NCBI GenBank assembly: GCA_026197015.1
Contig: JAPHRB010000132.1
Coordinates: 1 to 23,808 of the forward strand
Source: Gammaproteobacteria bacterium
Lineage (GTDB): Bacteria > Pseudomonadota > Gammaproteobacteria > SZUA-229
Length of the DNA: 23,808 nucleotides
Reading direction: 5' to 3'
Of this stretch, positions 1-7,737 are shown one piece after another. The notes under the pieces were generated by a model that made no database searches, was not told where the DNA came from, and saw only the letters and a list, made by a program, of their open reading frames with translations. Every line of letters begins with the position of its first letter. Position 1 is the stretch's first letter. A program made the position numbers and the translations under genes.

Positions 1-60
1 ACTTTGATTCATATTAATCAGATTATTCATAAATCAACGCCGTTACTGGAGGAGAGTTAG
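1..60 (+). CDS. C-terminal end of an upstream gene, probably gspA-type ATPase (partial)
   Basis: Frame 1 is open from the first base and ends at TAG 58-60, giving the last 19 residues (ending PLLEES). The stop overlaps the GTG start of gspB (TAGTG), so the two genes are translationally coupled. GspB genes usually follow gspA/exeA, the AAA+ ATPase of the GspAB peptidoglycan-binding complex of type II secretion, so gspA is the likely identity. The 19 residues themselves carry no diagnostic motif; the name rests on context only. Confidence 0.5.
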   Translation, partial: TLIHINQIIHKSTPLLEES

Positions 61-761
61 TGTCATATATTCTGGATGCGCTTAAAAAATCAGACCAGGA
101 GCGTAAACGTGGTGATGTGCCAAATTTGCAAACAGTTCATATACCTATGAGTGTAGAGCCGCAGACGCCTGTTTTATTGTACGGTTTTATTTTTTTATTG
201 GTAATCGCCCTGGCTTTTGTTATAGGGCTTGTTGTATCAAATCATGAAAGTGGTGAAATTCAAATTATAGATACAAATAATCATTTGCAGGAAAAAGGTG
301 AAGTTAGTGATAAAAATATGGCTACTTCTATACAGTCAGGTGAGGAATTAACTGAAGCGTCTGTTAAGGAAGGGCTAGCTGCACCTTCAAATAAAACACT
401 GTTACAACAATCAGCTGAAGAAAATATACAAAAGGATACACGGATAAACTTAAAACCAGTCCCTGCAGAGATAGAAACGGCGTATTCAGAAATTAATAAA
501 GCAGATTTAAATGATATACCTTATCTGCATGAGTTGCCTGATTATCGGCAACAGTCTGTGCCAGAGATGAGTTTTGCAGGGCATATTTACTCAGCTGATT
601 CATCAAATCGCAGTGTTATCATTAATGGAGCAGCAATGTCAGAGGGTGATGTGATTGTGCAGGGGCTTAATGTAGTTGAAATCACCCAAACGGGTGTTGT
701 GTTTAGTTTGCATAATGAGTTATTTAAAATGGATATTTTGCAGGACTGGCCATTTGAATAG
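60..761 (+). CDS. gspB: General secretion pathway protein B (GspB)
   Basis: GspB is an inner-membrane, periplasm-facing partner of the ATPase GspA; the pair helps type II secretion assemble its outer-membrane secretin through the peptidoglycan. The N-terminus (MSYILDALKKSDQERKRG) is the family signature. It is followed by one membrane helix at about residues 39-61, a low-complexity linker rich in E, S, K and N to about residue 160, and a C-terminal domain (about 170-233: GHIYSADSSNRSVIINGAAM...) matching the T2SSB domain. At 233 aa the length is normal. The start is GTG at 60, overlapping the preceding stop, with a strong Shine-Dalgarno GGAGGAG at 48-54. No secretin or pseudopilin genes follow, so this is the separate gspAB locus rather than the main gsp operon. 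Confidence 0.9.
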   Translation: MSYILDALKKSDQERKRGDVPNLQTVHIPMSVEPQTPVLLYGFIFLLVIALAFVIGLVVSNHESGEIQIIDTNNHLQEKGEVSDKNMATSIQSGEELTEASVKEGLAAPSNKTLLQQSAEENIQKDTRINLKPVPAEIETAYSEINKADLNDIPYLHELPDYRQQSVPEMSFAGHIYSADSSNRSVIINGAAMSEGDVIVQGLNVVEITQTGVVFSLHNELFKMDILQDWPFE

Positions 762-906
762 AGATAAAAGTTGTTTTAACGGCTTCATAGAGTGTTTTTA
801 CTTTATTTTTTAGATATTTAGTCTAATCTTATATACAGCAGAACCATAAAGAGATCTGCAATATTAGGGTTTAATAATTTACACGCAGCTTGACGTAGGA
901 AAATGC

Positions 907-1266
907 ATGGCAAAAATACTCATCGTAGATGATTCACAAACCCAGATTCAGTCACTTATGAAAATTCTGGCTAAAAATGGCCATGAAACAATCACGGCTG
1001 AAGATGGCGACTCAGCCGTGACAGTTGCTCGTGAAGAGCTACCTGATTTAATATTAATGGATGTAGTGATGCCTGGTCTAAACGGGTTTCAGGCAACACG
1101 CCATATTACAAAAACTGAAGGTACGCAGCATATTCCAGTAATTATACTGAGCAGTAAAGATCAGGAAACGGATAAAGTATGGGCTGAAAGGCAGGGTGCT
1201 AGTGGTTACCTTATCAAGCCGGCATCTGAAGATGAATTAATGTCGCTGATTAATAAACTCTTATAA
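907..1266 (+). CDS. Single-domain response regulator, PilH-like
   Basis: A stand-alone CheY-like receiver of 119 aa with no output domain. The acidic pocket is D8-D9, the phosphoacceptor is D52 (LMDVVMPGLNG) and the conserved lysine is K104 (IKPA). The stretches MPGLNGFQATR and SSKDQETDKVWAERQGA closely resemble PilH of the type IV pilus (Pil-Chp) chemosensory system, which controls twitching motility or surface responses by taking phosphate from the CheA-like kinase. Here it stands alone, with no pilG, pilI, pilJ or chpA next to it, so the signalling partner must be encoded elsewhere. A GGAAA-type binding site precedes the ATG. The call as a receiver is certain; PilH rather than another CheY-like protein is inferred from similarity. 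Confidence 0.85.
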   Translation: MAKILIVDDSQTQIQSLMKILAKNGHETITAEDGDSAVTVAREELPDLILMDVVMPGLNGFQATRHITKTEGTQHIPVIILSSKDQETDKVWAERQGASGYLIKPASEDELMSLINKLL

Positions 1267-1395
1267 TCTAATTAGCATTTAAGAACAAAGAACTAGACAG
1301 GCATCCTGGTGCGCGTTTTATTAATTAACGCTGAATTTACTTGCCCTGATAAAAGTTGCAAATAATTTGAAACTAGAAGATTTAAAGGAGTATAT

Positions 1396-1989
1396 ATGAC
1401 TACAGGAAGCATGATTACTATCGCTTTAATAGTAGTGTTTGTGATTTACTTGATCGCAATTTATAACAATTTGGTTGCATATAGAAATAAATTTAAAAAT
1501 GGCTTTGCAAATATTGATAATCAGCTGCAATTACGTTACGACCTGATACCCAATTTGATTGAAACAGCAAAGGCATATATGGGGCACGAGAAAGAAACAC
1601 TTACTCGGGTTATTGAAGCAAGAAACAAAGCCTCTGATGTTTCAAAAGCGGCAGCATTACACCCTGAAGATGCTGCAGCAATGAAAAAATTAGCAGCAGC
1701 TGAAACTGCTCTGTCTGGTTCGATGTTACAGTTTTTTGCGTTGACAGAAAGTTATCCTGATATAAAAGCCAACCAGACTATGGAAAAGCTAATGGAAGAA
1801 TTAAGTACGACAGAAAATAAAGTTGCTTTTTCACGTCAGCGATATAACGATGATGTCATGCAATATAATACATATCGGGAGCAATTTCCCAATTTCATTA
1901 TTGCGAATAATGGCGGTTTTAAAGAAGCCGCATTATTTGAAATAGAAAATGAAGAGTATAAAAAACCTGTGCGGGTTGATTTTAACTAA
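1396..1989 (+). CDS. LemA family protein
   Basis: This 197-aa protein has an N-terminal membrane helix (about residues 6-24) followed by the long helical LemA domain. The family signature YNNLVAYRNKFKNGFANID...LRYDLIPNLIETAKAY lies at residues 23-62. LemA proteins are membrane-anchored helical bundles with no established molecular function. In many bacteria they sit next to HtpX/M48-type membrane metallopeptidases or TPM-domain proteins, and here an M48 peptidase gene follows 95 bp downstream. Start: ATG 1396 with a strong Shine-Dalgarno (AAAGGAG 1384-1390). Length is typical. A role with the neighbouring peptidase in envelope protein quality control is inferred from gene order alone. Confidence 0.92.
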   Translation: MTTGSMITIALIVVFVIYLIAIYNNLVAYRNKFKNGFANIDNQLQLRYDLIPNLIETAKAYMGHEKETLTRVIEARNKASDVSKAAALHPEDAAAMKKLAAAETALSGSMLQFFALTESYPDIKANQTMEKLMEELSTTENKVAFSRQRYNDDVMQYNTYREQFPNFIIANNGGFKEAALFEIENEEYKKPVRVDFN

Positions 1990-2084
1990 AAGCTGTTTCT
2001 TAAGTTTAATGTTGTAACTAGAAGAATGATTTGAAATGAAACCTTGTTCTTCTTCATCATTACTATAATGCAGTGTAAATTTAG

Positions 2085-4049
2085 ATGGTAAAAATGGACT
2101 TCTTCAGTCAGCAGGAAAAAGCAAAACGTTATACTAAAGTATTATTGTTGTATTTTTTTCTGGCGATAAGTTTCATCGTTATTGCCGTAAATGTTGTTAT
2201 CTATTACTTTTTCATGTTTCTTGAATTCTATCCCTATACACCGGCAGACTGGTTCTCCGGCAGTGCTGTTTATTATATTTCAGGGGCAACCTGTCTCTTA
2301 ATATTATCGGGTAGTGTATATCGTTGGTTAAAATTGAAATCAGGTGGTCACGCGGTTGCTGCTATGGTTGGAGCTAAAAAACTTGATTTACATACCTCTG
2401 ATAACAAAAAAAGGCAATTAATACATGTTGTGGAGGAAATGTCGATTGCATCAGGCGTACCCATTCCTGGTTTATATGTGATGGAAGATGAGTCGGCTAT
2501 AAATGCATTTGTTGCTGGTTACCTGCCAACTGAAGCGGTAATGGTTGTAACAGAGGGAGCGATAAATAATTTTACCAGAAATGAAATGCAGAGCGTTATT
2601 GCACATGAGTACAGCCATATATTAAATGGTGATATGCAAATAAATATTCGCTTAATGTCAATGTTGGCCGGAATTTTAATGATTAGCTCGCTTGGGCATC
2701 TGTTAATAAGAGCTGAGAGTCGTTCTTATTCCAGTAAAAAGTCAGGTGGTCTGATGGCTTTAGGTTTTCTGTTTCTATTGGTTGGATATATTGGCGTTTT
2801 TTTTGGTCGATTGATAAAAGCGGCGGTGTCCCGTCAGCGTGAATACCTGGCGGATGCAGCATCAGTGCAATACACAAGAAACCCCGACGGCATGACGTCT
2901 GCTTTAAATAAAATTAGAGAAGCTAACGTAGGTTCTTATATGAAAAGTGCCTACGCTGAAGATATGAGTCATATGTGTTTTGCGCAAACATTTAATATGC
3001 TGGTTACCAGCTGGATGGCTACACACCCGCCATTACTTGACAGAATAAAACGAATTGATCCCACTTACGTTGCAAGAATAAAAGCCCGCGATTTAAATAA
3101 AAAATACAATAAAAAAACAGATAATGACACTGATATAACAACAGCCAGTGGTGGAATAAGCGCGTCTGAAAATTCTGTTTTAGGTTCGGTTATGAATTTT
3201 TCAGAGGTAATTAATCCTGAGGCTGTTACATCGAGTGAATTACTGGATACAGCAGGTAATATAGATGAGCCACATATAGAGTTTGCAGTTGAAATTCATA
3301 ATTCATTTAGTGATGACCTAATGCAGTCAATACATCTGCTTGAAACAGCAAAAATGATTGTATTAAATTTGATTCTTGTAAGAATGAATTTTGATGAGGG
3401 AATAAAATTTCTAAGAAGGTATGTTAATGAAAATGAGCTAGGTGTTATAGACAGGTTTAATAAAGAAATAACTGTTTTAGAAAATTTTCAGCGGTTACCT
3501 TTATTTGAGCTTTTATTGCCAACACTTAAACAGATGGAAGACGCTGAAAAAACTGATTTTTTAATATTATGCGAAAAACTCATTAAATCAGATAAGCGAT
3601 ATACTCTATTTGAGTTTGTTTTACTTAGCATGTTAAAGAAAAACCTGTCGCCTGATTCAGGTAAAGACATAAAGATAAAATATTATTCTTATAAATCGGT
3701 TGATAAAGAGTTGCAGCTAATATTTTCAGTAATGGCTCATAGTAGCCAGTCTGAAGAAAGTATGCGTATTCAATCATATAACAAAGTTAGTCAGGGTTTT
3801 TCAATGAACGCTGCAGGTGGGAACTTGAAGTTACTTGATTTTAAAGATATCACGCCTGCTAAGTTGACGATTGCATTTCAACGATTGTCACAACTATCAC
3901 CGATACTGAAACGTAATGTTTTAGAGTCAAGCGCAGATATTGCAATGCATGATGGGCAACTAAAATATGCAGAAGCCGAATTGCTGCGTGCAATAGGCGA
4001 TTTACTGAATTGCCCCTTGCCGCCATTATTGCCTCAGGCAGTTAATTGA
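2085..4049 (+). CDS. Large membrane M48 family metallopeptidase with TerB-like C-terminal region
   Basis: A zinc metallopeptidase of the M48 (HtpX/Ste24) type, expected in the inner membrane. Two membrane helices lie at about residues 18-46 and 62-80. The catalytic motif is HEYSH (H174, E175, H178) and the likely third zinc ligand is E253 in REYLADAAS. Two further hydrophobic stretches lie at about 188-208 and 222-242, and the conserved THPP motif is at 313-316. At 654 aa it is more than twice the length of HtpX (about 290). The extra 320 residues are mostly helical and end in DGQLKYAEAELLRAIGDLL, which resembles a TerB-like acidic repeat. It follows lemA, a known pairing. The Shine-Dalgarno is weak; ATG 2094 (residue 4) is an alternative start. 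Substrates are unknown. Confidence 0.9.
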   Translation: MVKMDFFSQQEKAKRYTKVLLLYFFLAISFIVIAVNVVIYYFFMFLEFYPYTPADWFSGSAVYYISGATCLLILSGSVYRWLKLKSGGHAVAAMVGAKKLDLHTSDNKKRQLIHVVEEMSIASGVPIPGLYVMEDESAINAFVAGYLPTEAVMVVTEGAINNFTRNEMQSVIAHEYSHILNGDMQINIRLMSMLAGILMISSLGHLLIRAESRSYSSKKSGGLMALGFLFLLVGYIGVFFGRLIKAAVSRQREYLADAASVQYTRNPDGMTSALNKIREANVGSYMKSAYAEDMSHMCFAQTFNMLVTSWMATHPPLLDRIKRIDPTYVARIKARDLNKKYNKKTDNDTDITTASGGISASENSVLGSVMNFSEVINPEAVTSSELLDTAGNIDEPHIEFAVEIHNSFSDDLMQSIHLLETAKMIVLNLILVRMNFDEGIKFLRRYVNENELGVIDRFNKEITVLENFQRLPLFELLLPTLKQMEDAEKTDFLILCEKLIKSDKRYTLFEFVLLSMLKKNLSPDSGKDIKIKYYSYKSVDKELQLIFSVMAHSSQSEESMRIQSYNKVSQGFSMNAAGGNLKLLDFKDITPAKLTIAFQRLSQLSPILKRNVLESSADIAMHDGQLKYAEAELLRAIGDLLNCPLPPLLPQAVN

Positions 4050-4143
4050 AGTGAATGATTGTGAGGTAGGTTGTATCTGTATTATTGATGTTAGAAGCAA
4101 AATCTACAGTCGTACGTTAATTATTACCGTTAGTCGTGTGCAT

Positions 4144-4159
4144 TGTGAAGTCACTCACA
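4144..4159. promoter_or_regulatory. CRP/Vfr-type operator, TGTGA-N6-TCACA
   Basis: TGTGAAGTCACTCACA is a perfect match to the two half-sites of the CRP consensus, centred at 4151.5 in the gap upstream of the 25-codon gene and dusA. A GATAAT hexamer at 4199-4204 would place a transcription start near 4211, about 60 bp from the operator centre, which is the spacing of a class I CRP-activated promoter. The -35 region (TTAGTT, 4176-4181) is poor, as expected of an activator-dependent promoter. The window encodes a CRP-family protein at 15422-16159 with the matching recognition residues. Binding is not proven. Confidence 0.65.
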
Positions 4160-4236
4160 GGAGTTTGTCTAAAGATTAGTTATTTGTATTGAGTGGGCGA
4201 TAATAGATATATCGTAACTAGAAAAGGAGCAGAAAG

Positions 4237-4314
4237 ATGCAACTCGCTCAATATGTATTAATTAGCGCAACTTTTTTTGTGTTAGTTCTAGCTTATGCTA
4301 TTGGAAATCTCTAA
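4237..4314 (+). CDS. 25-aa single-helix membrane miniprotein (hypothetical)
   Basis: An ATG at 4237 preceded by a strong Shine-Dalgarno (AAAAGGAGC, 4222-4230) opens a 25-codon frame ending at TAA 4312-4314. The peptide starts MQLAQYVLISATFF and ends AIGNL; almost all of it is one hydrophobic helix. Its size and character resemble small accessory subunits of membrane complexes, but no known family was recognised. It lies downstream of a CRP-type operator and 44 bp upstream of dusA. The good ribosome binding site and fully hydrophobic composition argue for a real gene; conservation is untested. Confidence 0.55.
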   Translation: MQLAQYVLISATFFVLVLAYAIGNL

Positions 4315-4317
4315 ATT

Positions 4318-4326
4318 TGCTATAAT
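4318..4326 (+). promoter_or_regulatory. Extended -10 promoter element upstream of dusA
   Basis: TGCTATAAT is a perfect extended -10 (TGnTATAAT). It would start transcription near 4333, about 26 bp ahead of the dusA ATG. No good -35 lies at 17 bp (CTATTG); TTGGAA at 4301-4306 is spaced at 14 bp. Extended -10 promoters can work without a strong -35. It overlaps the 3' end of the preceding miniprotein gene region, so dusA may have both its own promoter and read-through. Confidence 0.45.
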
Positions 4327-4358
4327 TGTTCGTCTAAATTGTTACCAAGCTTGAATAG

Positions 4359-5318
4359 ATGAATCGAAAATTTTCAGTTGCGCCCATGTTGGACTGGACA
4401 GACCGACATGCGCGTTTTTTTTTACGCCTTATTACCCGGCACTCTCTCTTATATACTGAGATGATTACTACCGGAGCTATAATTCACGGTGATCGCTCAC
4501 GTCATTTAGATTATAACCAGGAAGAGCATCCTGTCGCTATTCAATTAGGCGGTAGTGAGCCTGATGATTTGGCAAACTGTGCAAAGATAGCTGAAGATTA
4601 TGGTTATGATGAAATTAATTTAAATGTGGGGTGTCCTAGTAACCGGGTTCAATCAGGTATGTTTGGAGCCTGTTTAATGGCTAAACCTGAGTTAGTTGCT
4701 GAGTGTGTAGCGGCAATGCAAAATGTTGTTAATATTCCTGTCACGGTTAAACATCGAATTGGTATAGATGAAAATGACTCAGTAGAAGAATTGTTTGAAT
4801 TTGTAGAAGTGGTATCAAAATCAGGCTGCAACTCTTTTATTGTGCACGCCAGAAAGGCCTGGTTAAATGGCTTAAGCCCTAAACAGAATCGAGATATACC
4901 GCCCTTGCGTTATAATGTTGTACATGAATTAAAGCAGTCTATGCCGCAGCTTGATATAGTCATTAACGGTGGAATTTGTGACCTTGAAACAGCTGAAGAG
5001 CAGATGAAATATGTTGATGGTGTAATGATGGGGCGAGAGGCTTATCATAATCCATATTTATTATCAGAAGTAGATCAGCGTTTTTATGAATCAGATCAAA
5101 AGGTGTTAACTCGGTTTGAGATTATTGAGGCGTTATATCCGTATATAGAAAAAGAGCTTTCAAAAGGTGTAAGATTACACTCTGTAACAAGACATATTCT
5201 GGGCTTGTTTAATGGGCTGCCAGGTGCAAAAAAATGGCGACGATATTTGTCTGAAAATGCGACTAAACGCGAAGCAGAAATAGACGTTTTATACAAATCT
5301 TTAGACTATCTAAAGTAA
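4359..5318 (+). CDS. dusA: tRNA-dihydrouridine(20/20a) synthase DusA
   Basis: This flavoenzyme reduces uridine to dihydrouridine in the tRNA D-loop (positions 20 and 20a) using FMN and NADPH. The N-terminus VAPMLDWTDRHARFFLR is specific to DusA rather than DusB or DusC. The catalytic cysteine is C92 in NVGCPS, followed by GACLM. The VKHRIGID, FIVHARKAWLNGLSPKQNR and INGG...GVMMGREAYHNP segments form the FMN and tRNA binding barrel and the helical C-terminal domain. At 319 aa it is close to the usual 320-345. The start ATG 4359 places the conserved motif right at the N-terminus; the Shine-Dalgarno is weak. Confidence 0.95.
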   Translation: MNRKFSVAPMLDWTDRHARFFLRLITRHSLLYTEMITTGAIIHGDRSRHLDYNQEEHPVAIQLGGSEPDDLANCAKIAEDYGYDEINLNVGCPSNRVQSGMFGACLMAKPELVAECVAAMQNVVNIPVTVKHRIGIDENDSVEELFEFVEVVSKSGCNSFIVHARKAWLNGLSPKQNRDIPPLRYNVVHELKQSMPQLDIVINGGICDLETAEEQMKYVDGVMMGREAYHNPYLLSEVDQRFYESDQKVLTRFEIIEALYPYIEKELSKGVRLHSVTRHILGLFNGLPGAKKWRRYLSENATKREAEIDVLYKSLDYLK

Positions 5319-5371
5319 CCTTGGCTGGTTTGAAATAAGTCGACTTTACACGGCCTTTCATTGCATACGAT

Positions 5372-5385
5372 GTCTCTGTGGCAAA
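5372..5385 (+). repeat. 14-nt match to the right end of the trpG-trpD cassette
   Basis: GTCTCTGTGGCAAA here is identical to 13550-13563, the outer part of the right inverted repeat of the cassette between trpG and trpD. It lies 51 bp ahead of dinB, in the same orientation as the copy ahead of trpD. No partner end was found nearby, so this would be a solitary remnant or a coincidence. Confidence 0.4.
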
Positions 5386-5436
5386 TATAATTATGCAGCT
5401 AATAATTCATAGCAATCAAACTGGTTTATGTAGAAA

Positions 5437-6507
5437 ATGAATCGAAAAATAATTCATATAGATATGGATGCTTTTTTTGCTGCAGTAGAGCAACGTGATT
5501 ACCCGGAGTTAAGAGGACAGGCTGTTGTTGTGGGGGGCAGCCCCGATAGCAGGGGTGTCGTTGCTACCTGTAGTTATGAGGCAAGAAAATTTGGTATTCA
5601 TTCGGCAATGCCTTCATCCCGGGCATATCAATTGTGTCCGCATGCAAAATTCGTCTCGCCACGTTTTTCTGCATACAGGCAGGCTTCAGAAGAAATTCAT
5701 AAGGTATTTAAACAATACACCAATATTGTTGAGCCATTGTCATTAGATGAGGCGTATCTTGATGTAAGTGAAGCTGATTTTTTTAATGGCTCTGCAACAT
5801 TAATCGCCAGTGAAATAAGATCTGATATTTATAAATCGATACAGTTAACGGCTTCAGCAGGAATTGCATACAATAAATTTCTGGCTAAGCTTGCATCAGA
5901 TCAAAATAAGCCTGATGGTCAATTTGTGATTAAGCCAGGTGAGGCAGAAGTATACCTGGATGCTTTGCCCATAGGTCGATTTTATGGCGTGGGAAAGGTG
6001 ACCGAATCAAAAATGCAGGCATCGGGGATAAAAACGGGAGGAGATTTAAAGAACAAAACATTAGTTGAGTTGCAAAGGCTATTTGGTAATTCGGCAGAAT
6101 ATTATTACAATATTTCGCGTGGCATTGACCACCGTCCAGTTTCATCAAACTATGTACGTAAATCATTGGGTTCTGAAACTACGTTTCAAAGTGATATATC
6201 TGATATAAATGAAATGTTAAATCATTTGACAGATTTATTAAAAGAGGTGTTGAAAAGTTTGTCAAATAGAAAATTGCTAGCTTATACGATTACTATTAAG
6301 GTAAAATACGCTGACTTTACACAGGTAACGAGAAGTTACACTAGTGATGCAGTGATATCTGTAGATAATAAAGCCAGGCAACTGATTCCAGTTCTATTGG
6401 CCAAAACTGACGTTAATAAAAGGCCTGTTCGCTTGCTGGGGGTGTCTTTTTCTAATTTGACCAGTAGTGACAATGTTTTTGATAGTGGGCAGATGTTATT
6501 GTTCTGA
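5437..6507 (+). CDS. dinB: DNA polymerase IV (Y-family translesion polymerase)
   Basis: DinB is an error-prone polymerase that copies past damaged template bases. The palm begins HIDMDAFFAAVEQRD with catalytic D9 and steric-gate F14; the second catalytic pair is D104-E105 in SLDEAYLD. YEARKFGIHSAMPS (48-60) is the finger motif. A thumb with helix-hairpin-helix (about 170-210, GRFYGVGKVTESKM) and a little-finger domain follow. The C-terminus ends QMLLF, a good beta-sliding-clamp binding motif. Length (356 aa) is standard. The start is ATG 5437, at the conserved N-terminus. No LexA box is visible in the 118-bp upstream gap, so SOS control is not supported. Confidence 0.97.
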   Translation: MNRKIIHIDMDAFFAAVEQRDYPELRGQAVVVGGSPDSRGVVATCSYEARKFGIHSAMPSSRAYQLCPHAKFVSPRFSAYRQASEEIHKVFKQYTNIVEPLSLDEAYLDVSEADFFNGSATLIASEIRSDIYKSIQLTASAGIAYNKFLAKLASDQNKPDGQFVIKPGEAEVYLDALPIGRFYGVGKVTESKMQASGIKTGGDLKNKTLVELQRLFGNSAEYYYNISRGIDHRPVSSNYVRKSLGSETTFQSDISDINEMLNHLTDLLKEVLKSLSNRKLLAYTITIKVKYADFTQVTRSYTSDAVISVDNKARQLIPVLLAKTDVNKRPVRLLGVSFSNLTSSDNVFDSGQMLLF

Positions 6508-6717
6508 ATTAAAATATTTATGCGTTTGTTTTTTCAAATAAATATGCTTAAGAAGTTGCTTAGTTAGAGTGTGCTTTTTTGCTATTAAGCATGCTTCTGG
6601 TATGCAGGTAAGTGCTGAAAATTTGATAATAAAACTACGATAAGTTTAGTCTATTAATTTTAGTTTAAGTTATACCTCTTTTGTTTTTTTATGGTCTGGG
6701 ACATTTTTGATATAATT

Positions 6718-7725
6718 ATGCGTTCATTAAAATTATTTTTTCTTGTTTTTTGTTTCAATGTAAATTTTGTTTGCGCTGAAGAGTTATCCGCCTATGAGTC
6801 TTGTCTGTTAAAAAAAATACAGAGTGCAGATGTAAATAAAGCAGCAAATGAAATTATTAAAGAGTGTGAAAAGAGTGCTCATACAAAACAGGGGACTGAC
6901 GAAAAAACATATCAATATTCAGCGATAGAAGAAAGGCTGGAAATTGATAAAAGCAATGAGTTTAAACCATTCACGTTAATGGCTTTTAAACCCAATTACA
7001 TTATGCCGCTTGTTTATAATCGATCTGGTTATGATGCTAGTGTCTACCAGCAACTACCTGAAGAACAAGATTCGACATTTGATAATGCCGAAGCACAGTT
7101 TCAAATTAGTATTAAAACGCCCTTGGCGGTCAATCTATTTAATAAAGATATCATTCTTTATACAGCTTATACGAGTCGATCATTTTGGCAGGTCTATAAT
7201 AGTAGGTTGTCGCGCCCGTTTAGAGAAACCAATCATGAGCCGGAAATCTGGTTACAAACAACAAGAAGTACCAGTTTTATGGGGTTTGATAACCGTATAA
7301 ATATGCTTGGGGTTTCCCACCAGTCAAATGGGCGTAGTAATGTTTTGTCGAGAAGCTGGAATAGAATTTATGCCACATTTAGTTTTGAGAAAGAGTCCTC
7401 TGTCTTTGTTGTAAAACTCTGGAAGCGTTATGATGAAAGTCCTGAGGATGATGATAATCCCGATATAACAGATTATATGGGACATGGTGAGTTCCGTTAC
7501 ATTTATAAAAAAGATAGCCAAACCTTTAATCTTATGACACGCAATAATATAGAGTCGGGTTTTGAGCGAGGCGCTACTGAGTTAAGCTGGAGTTTTCCAA
7601 TTGGTAAAAGAAAAGACCTGCGAGGCTATATTCAGGTTTTTACAGGTTACGGGGAAAGCCTGATTGATTACAATCAGTCAGTTAATAGAATAGGTTTTGG
7701 TATATCACTCTCTGACTGGTTATAA
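6718..7725 (+). CDS. pldA: Outer-membrane phospholipase A1 (OmpPLA)
   Basis: PldA is an outer-membrane beta-barrel that hydrolyses phospholipids misplaced in the outer leaflet. From the chosen start (ATG 6718) the protein is 335 aa with a signal peptide MRSLKLFFLVFCFNVNFVCA cut before EE. The catalytic triad fits E. coli H142/S144/N156 exactly in spacing: H201 and S203 in HQSNGRS, and N215 in RSWN. A non-barrel stretch of about 70 residues follows the signal peptide before PFTLMAFKPNYIMPLVYN. An in-frame ATG at 6691 would add nine residues (MVWDIFDII) and spoil the signal-peptide n-region, so it is less likely; neither start has a clear Shine-Dalgarno. It converges on the next gene with a 12-bp gap. 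Confidence 0.93.
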   Translation: MRSLKLFFLVFCFNVNFVCAEELSAYESCLLKKIQSADVNKAANEIIKECEKSAHTKQGTDEKTYQYSAIEERLEIDKSNEFKPFTLMAFKPNYIMPLVYNRSGYDASVYQQLPEEQDSTFDNAEAQFQISIKTPLAVNLFNKDIILYTAYTSRSFWQVYNSRLSRPFRETNHEPEIWLQTTRSTSFMGFDNRINMLGVSHQSNGRSNVLSRSWNRIYATFSFEKESSVFVVKLWKRYDESPEDDDNPDITDYMGHGEFRYIYKKDSQTFNLMTRNNIESGFERGATELSWSFPIGKRKDLRGYIQVFTGYGESLIDYNQSVNRIGFGISLSDWL

Positions 7726-7737
7726 ATATGAATAAAT

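Noticed and set aside
823..838. LexA-like sequence upstream of the PilH-like gene (right half TATATACAG)
   Set aside because: Only 11 of 16 consensus positions match and the left CTG is missing; the neighbour is not a DNA-damage gene.
1313..1331. GCGTT...AACGC inverted repeat between the PilH-like gene and lemA
   Set aside because: A five-base stem with a nine-base AT loop and no T-tract is too weak to call a terminator.
5319..5436. Expected SOS box for dinB
   Set aside because: No CTG-N10-CAG element is present in the gap; SOS control cannot be claimed.
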